From: Bacteriovoracaceae bacterium
GTDB lineage: Bacteria; Bdellovibrionota; Bacteriovoracia; Bacteriovoracales; Bacteriovoracaceae
DNA length: 64,000 nucleotides
NCBI GenBank assembly: GCA_013141065.1
Contig: JABFRR010000012.1
Coordinates: 1 to 64,000, forward strand
Reading direction: 5' to 3'
In this document: in pieces, positions 52,441 to 60,897 of the stretch
Layout: each line of letters starts with the position of its first letter
How positions within the stretch are numbered: the stretch's first letter is position 1
Made by a program: the position numbers and the translations under genes
The notes under the pieces: generated by a model
What the model was told of the DNA's origin: nothing
The model's input: the letters and a program-made list of their open reading frames with translations, nothing else
Databases searched by the model: none

Positions 52441-53702
52441 CCTATTACTTCTTTTCCACCTAAGAAAGGCTGAAGTTTTTTAGGAATTTTAACTTTTCCA
52501 TCTGCCAATTGATGATTTTCCAAAAATGGAACAAGAATTCTTGGAGTGGCAATCGCCGTATTATTGAGAGTGTGAACAAATTGAACTTTATTTTCAGCAT
52601 CTCTATAACGAGTCTGTGTTCGTCTGGCCTGCCAATCATGCAACGAAGAGCAGCTGTGTGTTTCTCGGTATTTTTGCTCCGATGGCACCCAAGCTTCCAC
52701 GTCATACATTCTCACTTTTCCAGTTCCCATGTCACCCGTGCAACACTCAACGATGCGGTAAGGAAGTTCTAAGTCTTGAACGATTTCTTCCGACGTTTCG
52801 AGGAGCATTTGATGCCATTTTTCAGACTCAGCTGGATCATTTTTACAAATGACGAACTGTTCGACTTTCATAAATTGGTGAACACGAATTAATCCACGAA
52901 CATCTCTACCGTAAGAGCCTGCTTCACTTCTAAAGCATGGAGAGTATCCGGCATAAAGTATAGGAAGCTCTGATTCTTTTAGTATTTCACCTGCATGAAG
53001 TGAATTAATTTGCACTTCTGCAGTTCCGGCCAGGTAAAGATTATGTTCAGGAATAAAATAAGCTTGATCACGGCCATTGGGAAAATGTCCTGTCCCATAA
53101 AGTGCTTCTTCACGAGCGAAGGCCGGAACCGATACTAGATTAAATCCTTTGGCCATGAGTTTTTCCATTGCCATTCTATGCATCGCCATCTCAACCAAGA
53201 CCATATCATTTCTCAGTGAATAAGAACGCGAGCCAGAAACTTTTGCGATTCTTTCGAAGTCGGCCCAGTTATTTTTTTCTAAAATTGCCACATGATCAAG
53301 AGGTGCGAAATCAAACTTAGGAATCACTCCCCATTTTTTTACTTCGACATTATCACTATCATCTTTGCCATGAGGAGCTTTTGGTGAAGGGACTTGCGGA
53401 ACTAAGTACATCAAATTTTTTAATTGAACTTCTAGCTCTTCAGTTTTAGGTTTGAGTGATTTCACTTTTTCATCTAAGGCCTTACTTTCAGCAATTAAAG
53501 CTGGACGGTCGGCAGCTGAAGCACCAGGAATCTTCGCTGTTAACCCATTTTTTTGTGTAAGCAGACTTTGCTCTTCGGTTTTTAACGCGACGAGATCTCG
53601 GTCTATCGTTAATAAATGATTAATATCTAGTGAAATATTCTTTTGCGTACAAGCATTTTTTACGATGTCAGAATTTTCTCGAATGAATTTAATATCTAGC
53701 AT
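52437..53702 (-). CDS. serS: Seryl-tRNA synthetase
   Basis: A 421-residue class II synthetase that charges tRNA-Ser and tRNA-Sec. The N-terminal coiled-coil arm (RPALIAESKALDEKVKSLKPKTEELEVQLKNL) is present. The class II motifs appear as PILYAGYSPCFRSEAGSYGRDVRGLIRVHQF (motif 2) and TPRILVPFLENHQ (motif 3), with THSCSSLHDWQARRTQTRYR in between. Length is standard. Essential gene; no operon partner on its strand. Confidence 0.97.
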   Translation of the reverse strand: MLDIKFIRENSDIVKNACTQKNISLDINHLLTIDRDLVALKTEEQSLLTQKNGLTAKIPGASAADRPALIAESKALDEKVKSLKPKTEELEVQLKNLMYLVPQVPSPKAPHGKDDSDNVEVKKWGVIPKFDFAPLDHVAILEKNNWADFERIAKVSGSRSYSLRNDMVLVEMAMHRMAMEKLMAKGFNLVSVPAFAREEALYGTGHFPNGRDQAYFIPEHNLYLAGTAEVQINSLHAGEILKESELPILYAGYSPCFRSEAGSYGRDVRGLIRVHQFMKVEQFVICKNDPAESEKWHQMLLETSEEIVQDLELPYRIVECCTGDMGTGKVRMYDVEAWVPSEQKYRETHSCSSLHDWQARRTQTRYRDAENKVQFVHTLNNTAIATPRILVPFLENHQLADGKVKIPKKLQPFLGGKEVIG

Positions 53703-53782
53703 GCTTAACCCTTGTTATAATAATGAACCTATTGTGCCTCAAATTGGCAAATATTGTATAGGAAAATTGATAAGGAAAGCCA

Positions 53783-53992
53783 ATGGCACGATGTAAATTT
53801 TGTAACAATGAAATTACTTGGATGAAAGAGGGTGGAAGAAATAAGCCCATCAATGGTGATGGTGGTATTCACTCTTGTGATGAAATGAAAAATTCAATGA
53901 AGTCGATTAAGTCTCTTGAGAAAACTGAGATTGATGCCGATATTTTAAAGCAATACGAAATGGCCATTAATCAGAAAGTTCAAAAAAAATAA
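53783..53992 (+). CDS. Small zinc-ribbon-like protein
   Basis: A 69-residue protein starting MARCKFCNNEITWMKEGGRNKPIN. Cys at positions 4 and 7 (CKFC) together with GIHSCDE, which supplies a His and a Cys, would form a compact CxxC...HxC zinc site. The rest is helical. GGAAAG lies before the ATG. No enzyme family is recognised. Small zinc-ribbon proteins of this kind often bind nucleic acids or partners, but the role here is unknown. Confidence 0.65.
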   Translation: MARCKFCNNEITWMKEGGRNKPINGDGGIHSCDEMKNSMKSIKSLEKTEIDADILKQYEMAINQKVQKK

Positions 53993-54028
53993 GCTTAATT
54001 AAAAACTTGCTTCACTTCTGTGAGATTG

Positions 54029-55048
54029 TTAGATAACTGCACCTGGTGAAGCTATCATTTTTAAGTCATTAAAAGCGTGTCTTTTAATAAACTCTTTTTT
54101 TCTAATCGGACAGTTACTCACTTCGCATTTTTCACAATACTTTTGGCGACATGGATCCAAATGGAAATGAAATTCAGCTTCAATCGGATAATCTTTTACA
54201 ATACTCAATTCAAAGTGCTCGCTAAAATCATGAGCTTCGGCCACTGACCAAAATTCAGGTATGACTAAATGACAATCAATGTGGTGAAAAGGGCCACTGC
54301 GGATCACTCGAGTATAATGAATATCAATAACACCTGGTTGGTAATGTTTTTCAAAAAGTTTTGCAATGCCTTTAAGCGTTTCATCATCATGAGCGTCCAT
54401 TAAAACATTTCCAGAACGAATCAAGATTTTAGCCCCTGAGTAACATAGCATTGCTCCGAAAAGTATTGCAATAAGTGGATCTACCCAGGCGAGTCCAGTA
54501 ATTTTAACAACAAGTAAACTCACAATAACCCCAATACTGGTGAGAGCGTCTCCAAGTAAATGAGTTCCACTGGAAACTAAAGCCTCTGAATGAAAGCGCT
54601 CGCCTCGTTTCTTTAAAACTAACCCCATTGCACCGTTGAGAAGACCTGCGACGATCGTTAAAATTAACCCGAACTCAATTTCGGCTACCACTGCCCCGTG
54701 AAAAAAAATTTGAATTGATTGAATGACAATTAAAACTCCGGCCAGAGTAATCGCCCCACCTTCAAATGTGGCTGCCATACTTTCAAGTTTTCCATGCCCA
54801 TAAGGATGTTCGGCATCAGCAGGCTTAGCTGCTGCAATGATGACAGCGATCGTTATCGCCCCTGCCACAACATTGACAATGCTTTCAAGAGCATCAGAAA
54901 AAATAGATTGAGAATTAGTTTTATGATAAGCATAAAACTTTATACTTAAAATCAAAACTCCCAATACTAGAGAGAAAATAGAAATCCATTTTCTTTCACT
55001 GTGATGGGGTTTGGTCTCATTGAGGCTTTTCATTAGAGGTTTTTCCAT
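54029..55048 (-). CDS. Cation diffusion facilitator family transporter
   Basis: A 339-residue inner-membrane metal exporter. Six transmembrane helices begin near residue 20. The conserved HPYGHGKLESMAATFEG motif, SDALESIVNVVAGA in TM2 and HLLGDALTSIGVIVSLLVV in TM5 carry the transport-site His and Asp. A C-terminal cytoplasmic domain follows, with LHYTRVIRSG-like sequence and an unusual Cys-rich tail (CRQKYCEKCEVSNCPI) that may bind metal. CDF proteins export zinc, iron, cobalt or manganese by proton antiport. The exact metal is unknown. The tail suggests zinc or a thiophilic ion. Confidence 0.88.
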   Translation of the reverse strand: MEKPLMKSLNETKPHHSERKWISIFSLVLGVLILSIKFYAYHKTNSQSIFSDALESIVNVVAGAITIAVIIAAAKPADAEHPYGHGKLESMAATFEGGAITLAGVLIVIQSIQIFFHGAVVAEIEFGLILTIVAGLLNGAMGLVLKKRGERFHSEALVSSGTHLLGDALTSIGVIVSLLVVKITGLAWVDPLIAILFGAMLCYSGAKILIRSGNVLMDAHDDETLKGIAKLFEKHYQPGVIDIHYTRVIRSGPFHHIDCHLVIPEFWSVAEAHDFSEHFELSIVKDYPIEAEFHFHLDPCRQKYCEKCEVSNCPIRKKEFIKRHAFNDLKMIASPGAVI

Positions 55049-55076
55049 AATTTATTCTATCAAAGAAATTCCTATT

Positions 55077-55463
55077 TTACGGCAAAAAACGTGTATCTTT
55101 TGGGAGTATGATACATGAAACTTTTTTTCGATTATTCGCAATTTTTTCGTAGGCCCAATCTCTAAAGAATTCAGGAATAATGTATAAGAGCAATAGGAGT
55201 TTTTTCCAACCACCGAGGTAAGATGCTGTTTCAATAATGGCCTGTGATTTTTTATAAACTTTCCCTGCATGAAAAAAGACAACTGTGTCCATTGGACTCT
55301 CATTAAAATTATAGGATTTATAGGTTAGGCCATTAAGTGGGGCATACTTTAATTTTTCTTGAGAGTCTATTTTGTATAAGAAATAAACAGATCGCTGACA
55401 AAGACCGCAAACACCGTCATAAAAAAGGATTGATGCTTTTTGACTCGAGTTATTTGTGTCCAT
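55077..55463 (-). CDS. DCC-family (DUF393) thiol-disulfide oxidoreductase-like protein
   Basis: A 128-residue protein with the defining start ILFYDGVCGLCQRSVYFLYKID (DxxCxxC). KLKYAPLNG and VVFFHAGKVYKKSQAIIETASYLGG follow as in the family, and a C-terminal hydrophobic region (LLLLYIIPEFFRDWAYEKIANNR) completes it. DCC proteins have a thioredoxin-like fold of unclear substrate. It lies between the CDF transporter and DUF3147 genes on the same strand; its start codon touches the DUF3147 stop. Confidence 0.88.
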   Translation of the reverse strand: MDTNNSSQKASILFYDGVCGLCQRSVYFLYKIDSQEKLKYAPLNGLTYKSYNFNESPMDTVVFFHAGKVYKKSQAIIETASYLGGWKKLLLLLYIIPEFFRDWAYEKIANNRKKVSCIILPKDTRFLP

Positions 55464-55811
55464 TTATAACTTTACGCCAAACTTAGAAAGTAATAGTGAG
55501 TAGCCAGTATAAACTCCGAACATGAGAACACTACTTGTAAGTAATGCAGGATAAAACTTCCATCCAAGTTTGAGAAAAAATGGCAGGGCCAAAAAGAAAA
55601 AAAGTGATGGCACAACCATCCAAAAAATGACGTAGGAAAGGTCAATAATTTCTTTAACGTTTGCAGACTCGTGATTCATCCAAACGAATGCCAAAATTGA
55701 GGTCAGCGGCAAAGACGCTAAAACACCACCTGCAAAACTTAGTCGTTTACCTATTTCAGAAATCCCTACAACCAAAAGTGCAGTGATGACTACTTTAATT
55801 ACTAAATACAT
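55464..55811 (-). CDS. DUF3147-like small membrane protein
   Basis: A 115-residue protein of four hydrophobic helices: VIKVVITALLVVGISEIG, FAGGVLASLPLTSILAFVWM, IIDLSYVIFWMVVPSLFFFLALPFFL and YPALLTSSVLMFGVYTGYSLL. The SFAGGVLASLPLTSILAF segment fits the DUF3147 pattern. Function of the family is unknown. It is the first gene of a leftward set with DCC and CDF genes, opposite tyrS across a spacer with operator-like palindromes. Confidence 0.8.
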   Translation of the reverse strand: MYLVIKVVITALLVVGISEIGKRLSFAGGVLASLPLTSILAFVWMNHESANVKEIIDLSYVIFWMVVPSLFFFLALPFFLKLGWKFYPALLTSSVLMFGVYTGYSLLLSKFGVKL

Positions 55812-55946
55812 GTATTCTCCTTCAAATCATTCTGAGAATATATTGGCACTACATTCTCAGAATGACTACATTTAGAGCATATTGAGGATTCTCATATGCT
55901 AAATTATCTGAGATAATAAAAAAAATATTTCTTTAAGGAAGCTGGC
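55812..55946. promoter_or_regulatory. Divergent DUF3147 / tyrS spacer with three operator-like palindromes
   Basis: Three odd-centred perfect palindromes lie in 90 bases: ATTCTGAGAAT centred at 55834, ATTCTCAGAAT centred at 55858 and TTATCTGAGATAA centred at 55910. The first two also pair with each other (12 bp, CATTCTGAGAAT with ATTCTCAGAATG). Centre distances are 24 and 52 bases. Repeated sites of one consensus in a divergent promoter suggest a dimeric repressor. The regulator is not identified. Confidence 0.5.
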
Positions 55947-57218
55947 ATGAAATTTTATGAAGAACTTGAATCTCGTGGTCTCATTGCAGACGTCTCTAAT
56001 CCAGAACTAAGGGACATTCTTAACAATAAGAAAATTGCTTTTTACATTGGTTATGATCCTACTGCGAAATCTCTTCAAATTGGCAATCTCTTTGCTATCG
56101 TAACAATGAAAAGGTTTCAAGAAGCCGGACATAAGCCCTATGTTGTTTTGGGTGGTGCTACTGGAATGATTGGAGACCCATCGGGAAAAAGTACAGAGCG
56201 AGTCTTTCTTACGGAAGAGATTATTAAAGAAAATATCGAAGCCCAACAAAAACAATTTAAAAGAATCTTAAAATTTGATGGCAATAATCCGGCAATTATG
56301 GTGAATAACTTTGATTGGATGGGAAAATTTTCTTTCATTGAATTTCTTCGAGACGTTGGAAAAAAATTCCGAATCACTGAGATGCTGGCAAAAGAATCAG
56401 TAAAAAATAGAATAGAATCTGAAGTCGGTTTAAGTTTTACAGAGTTTTGTTACCAAATGCTTCAGGCCTACGACTTTCGTCACCTCGCCCTTCACCATGA
56501 TGTCGTGTTACAAATGGGAGGAGGAGATCAATGGGGCAATATCACTGCGGGTATTGAATACACTCGAAAAATGGATGCTAGGCAAGTTTACGGTCTCGTC
56601 ATTCCACTTGTTACCGATTCGCATGGAAATAAATTTGGAAAATCTGAAGGTGGAACGGCCATTTACCTCGATCCGGAAATGACTTCACCATACCAGATGT
56701 ACCAATTTTTATTAAATAGCGAAGACACTACTGTTAATAAATATCTCAAGTATTTTACATTTTTATCTCTTGATGAGATTTCGCTATTAGAAGAAAAAAC
56801 AAAAAATGAACCTCATCTTCGTGAGGCTCAAAAAGTTCTGGCTTCTGAGGTCGTTAAACTCGTGCATGGGGACGAAGGCTTAAACGCAGCTCTCAAGGCC
56901 ACTAAAATTTTCTTCGGTGAAAAAATTGAAAATCTAAAAGATAAAGACTTAAATGCAATTTTTAAGGACGTTCCGTCTGTTGAACTTCCTAAATTAGATT
57001 TAAAAAAGGGAATTCCTCTTTTAGATCTTCTGGCCCATACTCCATTGTTTCCCAGTAAAAGTGAAGCCAGACGATCAGTTGAGCAAAAAGGTGTTTACTT
57101 CAATAACGATACTTGCCCAGAAATGGCAACGCTTATTAATGAATCTCACCTGGCATCTGAGACTTGTATTGTACTAAGAAAAGGCAAAAAAAATTACTGT
57201 GTCATAAAATTTGTATAA
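55947..57218 (+). CDS. tyrS: Tyrosyl-tRNA synthetase
   Basis: A 423-residue class I synthetase charging tRNA-Tyr. The N-terminal YIGYDPTAKSLQIGNL segment includes the HIGH-equivalent, LGGATGMIGDPSGKS the next conserved loop, YDFRHLALHHDVVLQMGGGDQWGNI the tyrosine pocket, and KFGKSEGG the KMSKS-type loop. A C-terminal S4 RNA-binding domain (SKSEARRSVEQKGVYFNN) is present. Length is normal. Essential gene; the upstream spacer carries possible operators. Confidence 0.97.
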   Translation: MKFYEELESRGLIADVSNPELRDILNNKKIAFYIGYDPTAKSLQIGNLFAIVTMKRFQEAGHKPYVVLGGATGMIGDPSGKSTERVFLTEEIIKENIEAQQKQFKRILKFDGNNPAIMVNNFDWMGKFSFIEFLRDVGKKFRITEMLAKESVKNRIESEVGLSFTEFCYQMLQAYDFRHLALHHDVVLQMGGGDQWGNITAGIEYTRKMDARQVYGLVIPLVTDSHGNKFGKSEGGTAIYLDPEMTSPYQMYQFLLNSEDTTVNKYLKYFTFLSLDEISLLEEKTKNEPHLREAQKVLASEVVKLVHGDEGLNAALKATKIFFGEKIENLKDKDLNAIFKDVPSVELPKLDLKKGIPLLDLLAHTPLFPSKSEARRSVEQKGVYFNNDTCPEMATLINESHLASETCIVLRKGKKNYCVIKFV

Positions 57219-57222
57219 GACA

Positions 57223-57927
57223 TTATTGAGGAGCTTTATGATCCGTCTCATCTGAGGCAGTCGAAAGCTTCTTAATTTTTCCCTTCTTTAAGTCACTTCT
57301 TTCTTGAATGGCCTTAGTGTGGGGAACCATATGGGTAGAAAAGGACGTTTTATCACCTTGAGCTTGGGCCTGAATTGTTAAATTTAATCGAACGATGTCT
57401 CCTACTAAATATCCTCCAGCATCCATGTCTTTATTCCAAACAATGCCAAAATCCTTTCGATTAATTTCGCCTTTGAGTTTGAAAAAATAATTATCTTTAC
57501 CCCAAGGATCTTTTTTTAGACCAACATAAATCCCTTCGAGCGTTAAAGGTTTTGAGACCCCTCTCATCGTCAACTCACCGATTAATGAAAATGTCTTACC
57601 CTCTTGAATTTTAACTGCGGACTTAGATGTAAAAGTGATCTCCGGATAACTTGCTACAAAGAAAAACTCATGGCCCTTTAAATGAAAATCTCTTTTATCA
57701 TCATTAGTATCTACACTCGCACCATCAATAATAACTTTTACATTTGAGAGTTCATCTGACTTTTCAGATAAATTAAAAAAACCTCGATAGCTTTTAAATT
57801 TTCCTTCAACAGATGTCATCGACATGTAATCAACATCAAAAGCTATTCTCGAATGCTCACTTACCAATTCAAAGGGTTTCGCCAAGAGAAGTGACGAGCT
57901 GAACATAAGAAAGAAGAAACTCAGTAC
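57223..57927 (-). pseudogene. YceI-family periplasmic protein, 5' end cut off by an IS insertion
   Basis: The lipocalin-like YceI domain is intact: FELVSEHSRIAFDVDYMSM, VEGKFKSYRGFFNLSE, VSKPLTLEGIYVG and FGIVWNKDMDAGGYLVGDIVRLNL, plus a non-conserved charged tail. YceI proteins bind isoprenoid-like lipids in the periplasm. The first part of the signal peptide is missing. An IS element begins directly upstream. Joining GTAC at 57924-57927 to the stub at 59607-59621 restores MKIFRVLSFFFLMFSSSLLLA, an ideal signal peptide. An internal ATG at 57906 could still start a leaderless product. Expression and export are probably lost unless the IS supplies both. Confidence 0.88.
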
Positions 57928-57952
57928 CGGAAAATTTCAGGATAGTTGTCGC
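57928..57952. repeat. Left inverted terminal repeat of the IS3-like element
   Basis: Reads CGGAAAATTTCAGG followed by ATAGTTGTCGC. Compared with the complement of the right end it matches at all positions from ATTTCAGG inward except one base, and differs in most of the outermost six bases. Confidence 0.8.
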
Positions 57953-57960
57953 CTAACTTT

Positions 57961-58995
57961 TTAACTTACTTTTTTAATTTCGACATCATCTTTTCTTTTA
58001 GGATGATTCAAAAATACTTCATCAATCCAATCCCAGTTTCTTGTGTTTTTTGACCAACGACTAGGATTTAATAATTTTGCCTTAATATAAACTTCTTTTC
58101 TTAATTGTAAAACTTTTTTATCTAATCCTTCATGTCTTGAAGTGGGTGTTACAAATTTTATTCCACTATGAAGGTGTTTATTATTGTACCAATCTACAAA
58201 AACTTTACACCAGTCCCTGGCTTCGTCTAACGAGTTAAATCCATTAGCTGGATATTCTGGACAGTATTTTGTTGTTTTAAATAATGCCTCTGAAAAGGGA
58301 TTATCATCACTAACTGACGGCCTACTAAATGAAGGCATTACACCAAGTTCTTGTAACGTTGCAAGCATTGTTGCACCCTTCATTGGTCCACCATTATCAG
58401 AGTGAAGTATAATTTGTCCCTTTTTTTTTATCTTCTCCATTTTACAAATTTTATCTACTATTTCTGCTGACAATTCCATTGATTCTAATTCAAAGACTTC
58501 ATGGCCAACTATTTTTCTACTAAAAATATCCATAAATAAATATAAATAATAAAACTGACCTCGTATCGGACCTTTCATATAGGTAATATCCCATGACCAA
58601 ATTTCATCAGGCCCTTTGCAATTAAAGGTGCTGGCCGATCCATTGTTCTCCCTTTACTTTTTCCTCTGTGGGCCAGTAACTTTTCTTTTTTTAAAACTCT
58701 ATAAAAACTTGATTCACTTCCAATAAATATTCCCTCGCTGTCGGCAAGCATTGGTACTATTTCCCACGGAGATTTATCTCTATATTTTTCTGAAGTAGCT
58801 ATCTTTATAATTTTTGCCTCTCAAACTCTGAAAGCTTATTGGCAGGAATGGTCTTCGCCCATTCCTTAAATCAATAAGATTTTTTCCCAACGTTCTATTG
58901 TTTTGATACATAATCCACAATCTTTGCTGGCTATTTCTTTTCTGCAGCCATTTAAGTTTGCTTCTTTAATTAATTCAATACAAATTGCTCTTAAG
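57961..58995 (-). pseudogene. IS3-like OrfB transposase (integrase core), frameshifted
   Basis: Leftward reading gives, in different frames: LRAICIELIKEANLNGCRKEIASKDCGLCIKTIERW (HTH), then NKLSEFERQK, then IATSEKYRDKSPWEIVPMLADSEGIFIGSESSFYRVLKKEKLLAHRGKSKGRT, then the rve core GPDEIWSWDITYMKGPIRGQFYYLYLFMDIFSRKIVGHEV (first Asp), LHSDNGGPMKG (second Asp) and NPFSEALFKTTKY (Glu). At least three one- or two-base shifts separate these, including one near 58615 where a missing C would join them. The longest continuous open part is 57961-58578. All catalytic residues are visible but the chain is broken. Confidence 0.8.
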
Positions 58996-59493
58996 TCAGA
59001 GCACACTAATTGTCCTCGTCCACTCCAAACAAAAGATGGCTTTTTTTAGAAGTACAACTCTCGCTGCAAATTCTGCAAGTGCCTTATCTTTTCTTTTAAT
59101 TCTCTTATAAGTTCTTCTTCTTTTTCGTAGCTCAAAGAGTTCAGGATCCTTTCTAGGCCTTCCAGCAGCAGACTTGAGCCCATTGGTTAAATCTGTTTTC
59201 CACTGCTCTAGATTGGCCATAAAAAGCCCTTCTCTACGAAGAAACTCACCAAGAGTAAGCTCATCCATTGTTGCAGTCTTAATAACAGCATCTAGTTTTT
59301 CTTCAGGTGTCCACTTGTCTACTGATTTTGTTTTTTTTGTTTTCATGGAACTAGACATACCATACATTTTACTCCAACCAAATATTGTTGATACTGGGAG
59401 TCCTAATTCTTTGGCTGCCTTACTAGGTCCTAATTTAATCACTTTTTTAACTGCGGCATCTTTAAATTCTTTGCTGTAAACCTCTGAACGCAT
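58996..59493 (-). CDS. IS3-like OrfA (HTH transposase subunit)
   Basis: A 165-residue protein beginning MRSEVYSKEFKDAAVKKVIKLGPSKAAKELGLPVSTIFGWSKMYG, a leucine-rich HTH of the OrfA type. It continues with LGEFLRREGLFMANLEQW and a basic region KDPELFELRKRRRTYKRIKRKDKALAEFAARVVLLKK. OrfA binds the inverted repeats and cooperates with OrfB, usually through a programmed -1 frameshift. The C-terminus (AIFCLEWTRTISVL) does not look like typical OrfA endings and may have drifted, or lie beyond a frameshift. Activity is doubtful because the partner OrfB is broken. Confidence 0.8.
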   Translation of the reverse strand: MRSEVYSKEFKDAAVKKVIKLGPSKAAKELGLPVSTIFGWSKMYGMSSSMKTKKTKSVDKWTPEEKLDAVIKTATMDELTLGEFLRREGLFMANLEQWKTDLTNGLKSAAGRPRKDPELFELRKRRRTYKRIKRKDKALAEFAARVVLLKKAIFCLEWTRTISVL

Positions 59494-59577
59494 AATTTTC
59501 TCACTTCGCCCCCCTCATGGACTCCACCCTCCTTACGTCGGGTGCTTCCATTTCGGGTTAATTATTTAGAATTTGAA

Positions 59578-59602
59578 GCGACAACTTTCCTGAAATAGGG
59601 GG
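59578..59602. repeat. Right inverted terminal repeat of the IS3-like element
   Basis: Reads GCGACAACTTTCCTGAAATA followed by five G. Its complement pairs with the left end. Immediately outside is the second GTAC. Confidence 0.8.
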
Positions 59603-59606
59603 GTAC

Positions 59607-59621
59607 TCTAAAAATTTTCAT
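59607..59621 (-). other. Severed first five codons of the YceI-family gene
   Basis: ATG AAA ATT TTT AGA, preceded by TAGGATAAATT, which contains AGGA six bases before the ATG. After removing the IS and one GTAC copy this joins in frame to the truncated YceI gene. The stop of the Hsp20-like gene lies 27 bases upstream, so the two were likely co-transcribed. Confidence 0.8.
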
Positions 59622-59648
59622 AATTTATCCTATCATTTTTTTGTTACT

Positions 59649-60131
59649 TTATCTTTTGGGAATTCTCACTATAATTTTATTTTTATTGTGTGTAATTTCT
59701 GCTTTATTACCATCTAAGTTTGATTCGATAGAAAAAACCCTCTCACTTGAAGTTTCAATATTGCCATTTGTATTGTCCTTAAATTTTTCAGATATATTGA
59801 TCAAACCATTTTTAATTTCTACATTTATTTTATGATTGTCACCCAAATCTTCGTTTAAAGGAATTTCATAAAAAACATTTTGTTCATCTTCATTTTTACT
59901 GATCATTCCCAGCGTACTTGCACCATGAAACCTTGAAGTTTTAGATTGAGCTTCCCTGAGCATCGTTTCCATAATTTTTTCATGATCAAAATCATCTATA
60001 TCAACAGGAAAACGTTCGTGAGTAACTCGTTGAGTGAAGAGCAATTTATTAAATCCGTGATTCACTAAAAAACCTAAGCAAAAAAAGATCACTGCGATAA
60101 AAATTTTACTATTAAAAAACTTACTCTTCAT
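59649..60131 (-). CDS. Membrane-anchored Hsp20-like domain protein
   Basis: A 160-residue protein with one N-terminal transmembrane helix (IFIAVIFFCLGFLVNHGFNKLLF) and a C-terminal domain resembling the alpha-crystallin fold. FYEIPLNEDLGDNHKINVEIKNGLINISEKF and FSIESNLDGNKAEITHNKNKIIVRIPK match the small-heat-shock pattern (PL.E.......A...NG.L.I..PK). The IxI-type tail is not evident. It may be a membrane-tethered holdase facing the periplasm. It lies 27 bases before the disrupted YceI gene, suggesting a former envelope-stress operon. The homology is suggestive, not certain. Confidence 0.6.
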   Translation of the reverse strand: MKSKFFNSKIFIAVIFFCLGFLVNHGFNKLLFTQRVTHERFPVDIDDFDHEKIMETMLREAQSKTSRFHGASTLGMISKNEDEQNVFYEIPLNEDLGDNHKINVEIKNGLINISEKFKDNTNGNIETSSERVFSIESNLDGNKAEITHNKNKIIVRIPKR

Positions 60132-60354
60132 TTGCTCATTATAGTAATTATCTTACGATTTAAGAAGCCTATTTCAATTAGACTTGCCTTGATTTAAGAC
60201 CTAAATGGCCACTATTATTGCTCTAAATAAAAAATCCAGGCATTAGGCAAGTCATTGAAAACCAGTACGATTTTTAAAAAACACTCAGTTTTATAAGAAG
60301 TTTACCGAATAGCTTTATTATAGAGATATCCAACATTTTAAAAGGATTGTCACA

Positions 60355-60897
60355 TTGAAAAAGCTCAACAATTTCCAAGGGGAAATATTTTTTTCCCAAG
60401 AGCCAAACTTTGAAGATAAATTGCTAATGTCGTATTACTCAGAATCAAATGAAGCTGGCTTTGAAGAAACAATCATGTCTTCGTTTGATGATCTGAACTT
60501 CTCTACAGATGAAAAGAAAAACCTGTCTTCAAAACACCGAAAAATTCTCAATAAATATCGTTATATAAATCAGTTTGAACTGAGTTCCGATGCTCATAAA
60601 TTAGTTTCTGAAATACAAAAATGCAAATCTGCATCAATAAAAATTAAAGCCCATGATTATGGTGTATATATTTGTTTAGCTGCACTGTATTCTGGGAAAT
60701 TACCTATTAATAAAAAAATTGAATTTCACTTTGAAGGCTCACCTCTTGCTCTCTTTCCTAAATCATTTCTCAAACGTGATCCAAAAATATTGACCCATAA
60801 AATCGTTTTTCATGTGAAAGAAAATTCTTGGCTCTCTCCCTTTTCAACACTCTATAGCCATGACCAAATTAAATGTTTTCATTTAAAAGCTGCATGA
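60355..60897 (+). CDS. Hypothetical protein coupled to an SRPBCC-fold protein
   Basis: A 180-residue soluble protein starting at TTG 60355 with AAAGGA upstream. No signal peptide. It contains helical and strand segments (NQFELSSDAHKLVSEIQKCKSASIKIKAHDYGVYICLAALYSG) and I recognise no family. Its stop overlaps the ATG of the next gene (ATGA). Gene order then runs through an SRPBCC-like protein to phenylalanine hydroxylase, so a role near aromatic amino-acid or pterin metabolism is possible but unsupported. Confidence 0.6.
   Translation: MKKLNNFQGEIFFSQEPNFEDKLLMSYYSESNEAGFEETIMSSFDDLNFSTDEKKNLSSKHRKILNKYRYINQFELSSDAHKLVSEIQKCKSASIKIKAHDYGVYICLAALYSGKLPINKKIEFHFEGSPLALFPKSFLKRDPKILTHKIVFHVKENSWLSPFSTLYSHDQIKCFHLKAA

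Larger units (their letters stand above)
57928..59602 (-). mobile_element. IS3-family-like insertion sequence
   Basis: A 1675-bp element bounded by 25-bp imperfect inverted repeats and flanked by GTAC on both sides (57924-57927 and 59603-59606), consistent with a 4-bp target duplication. It carries a leftward HTH OrfA-like gene and, further left, an OrfB-like integrase core. The order OrfA then OrfB in one transcript is typical of IS3. OrfB is frameshifted in several places, so the copy is probably no longer mobile. The element interrupts the signal-peptide codons of a YceI-family gene. Confidence 0.88.
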
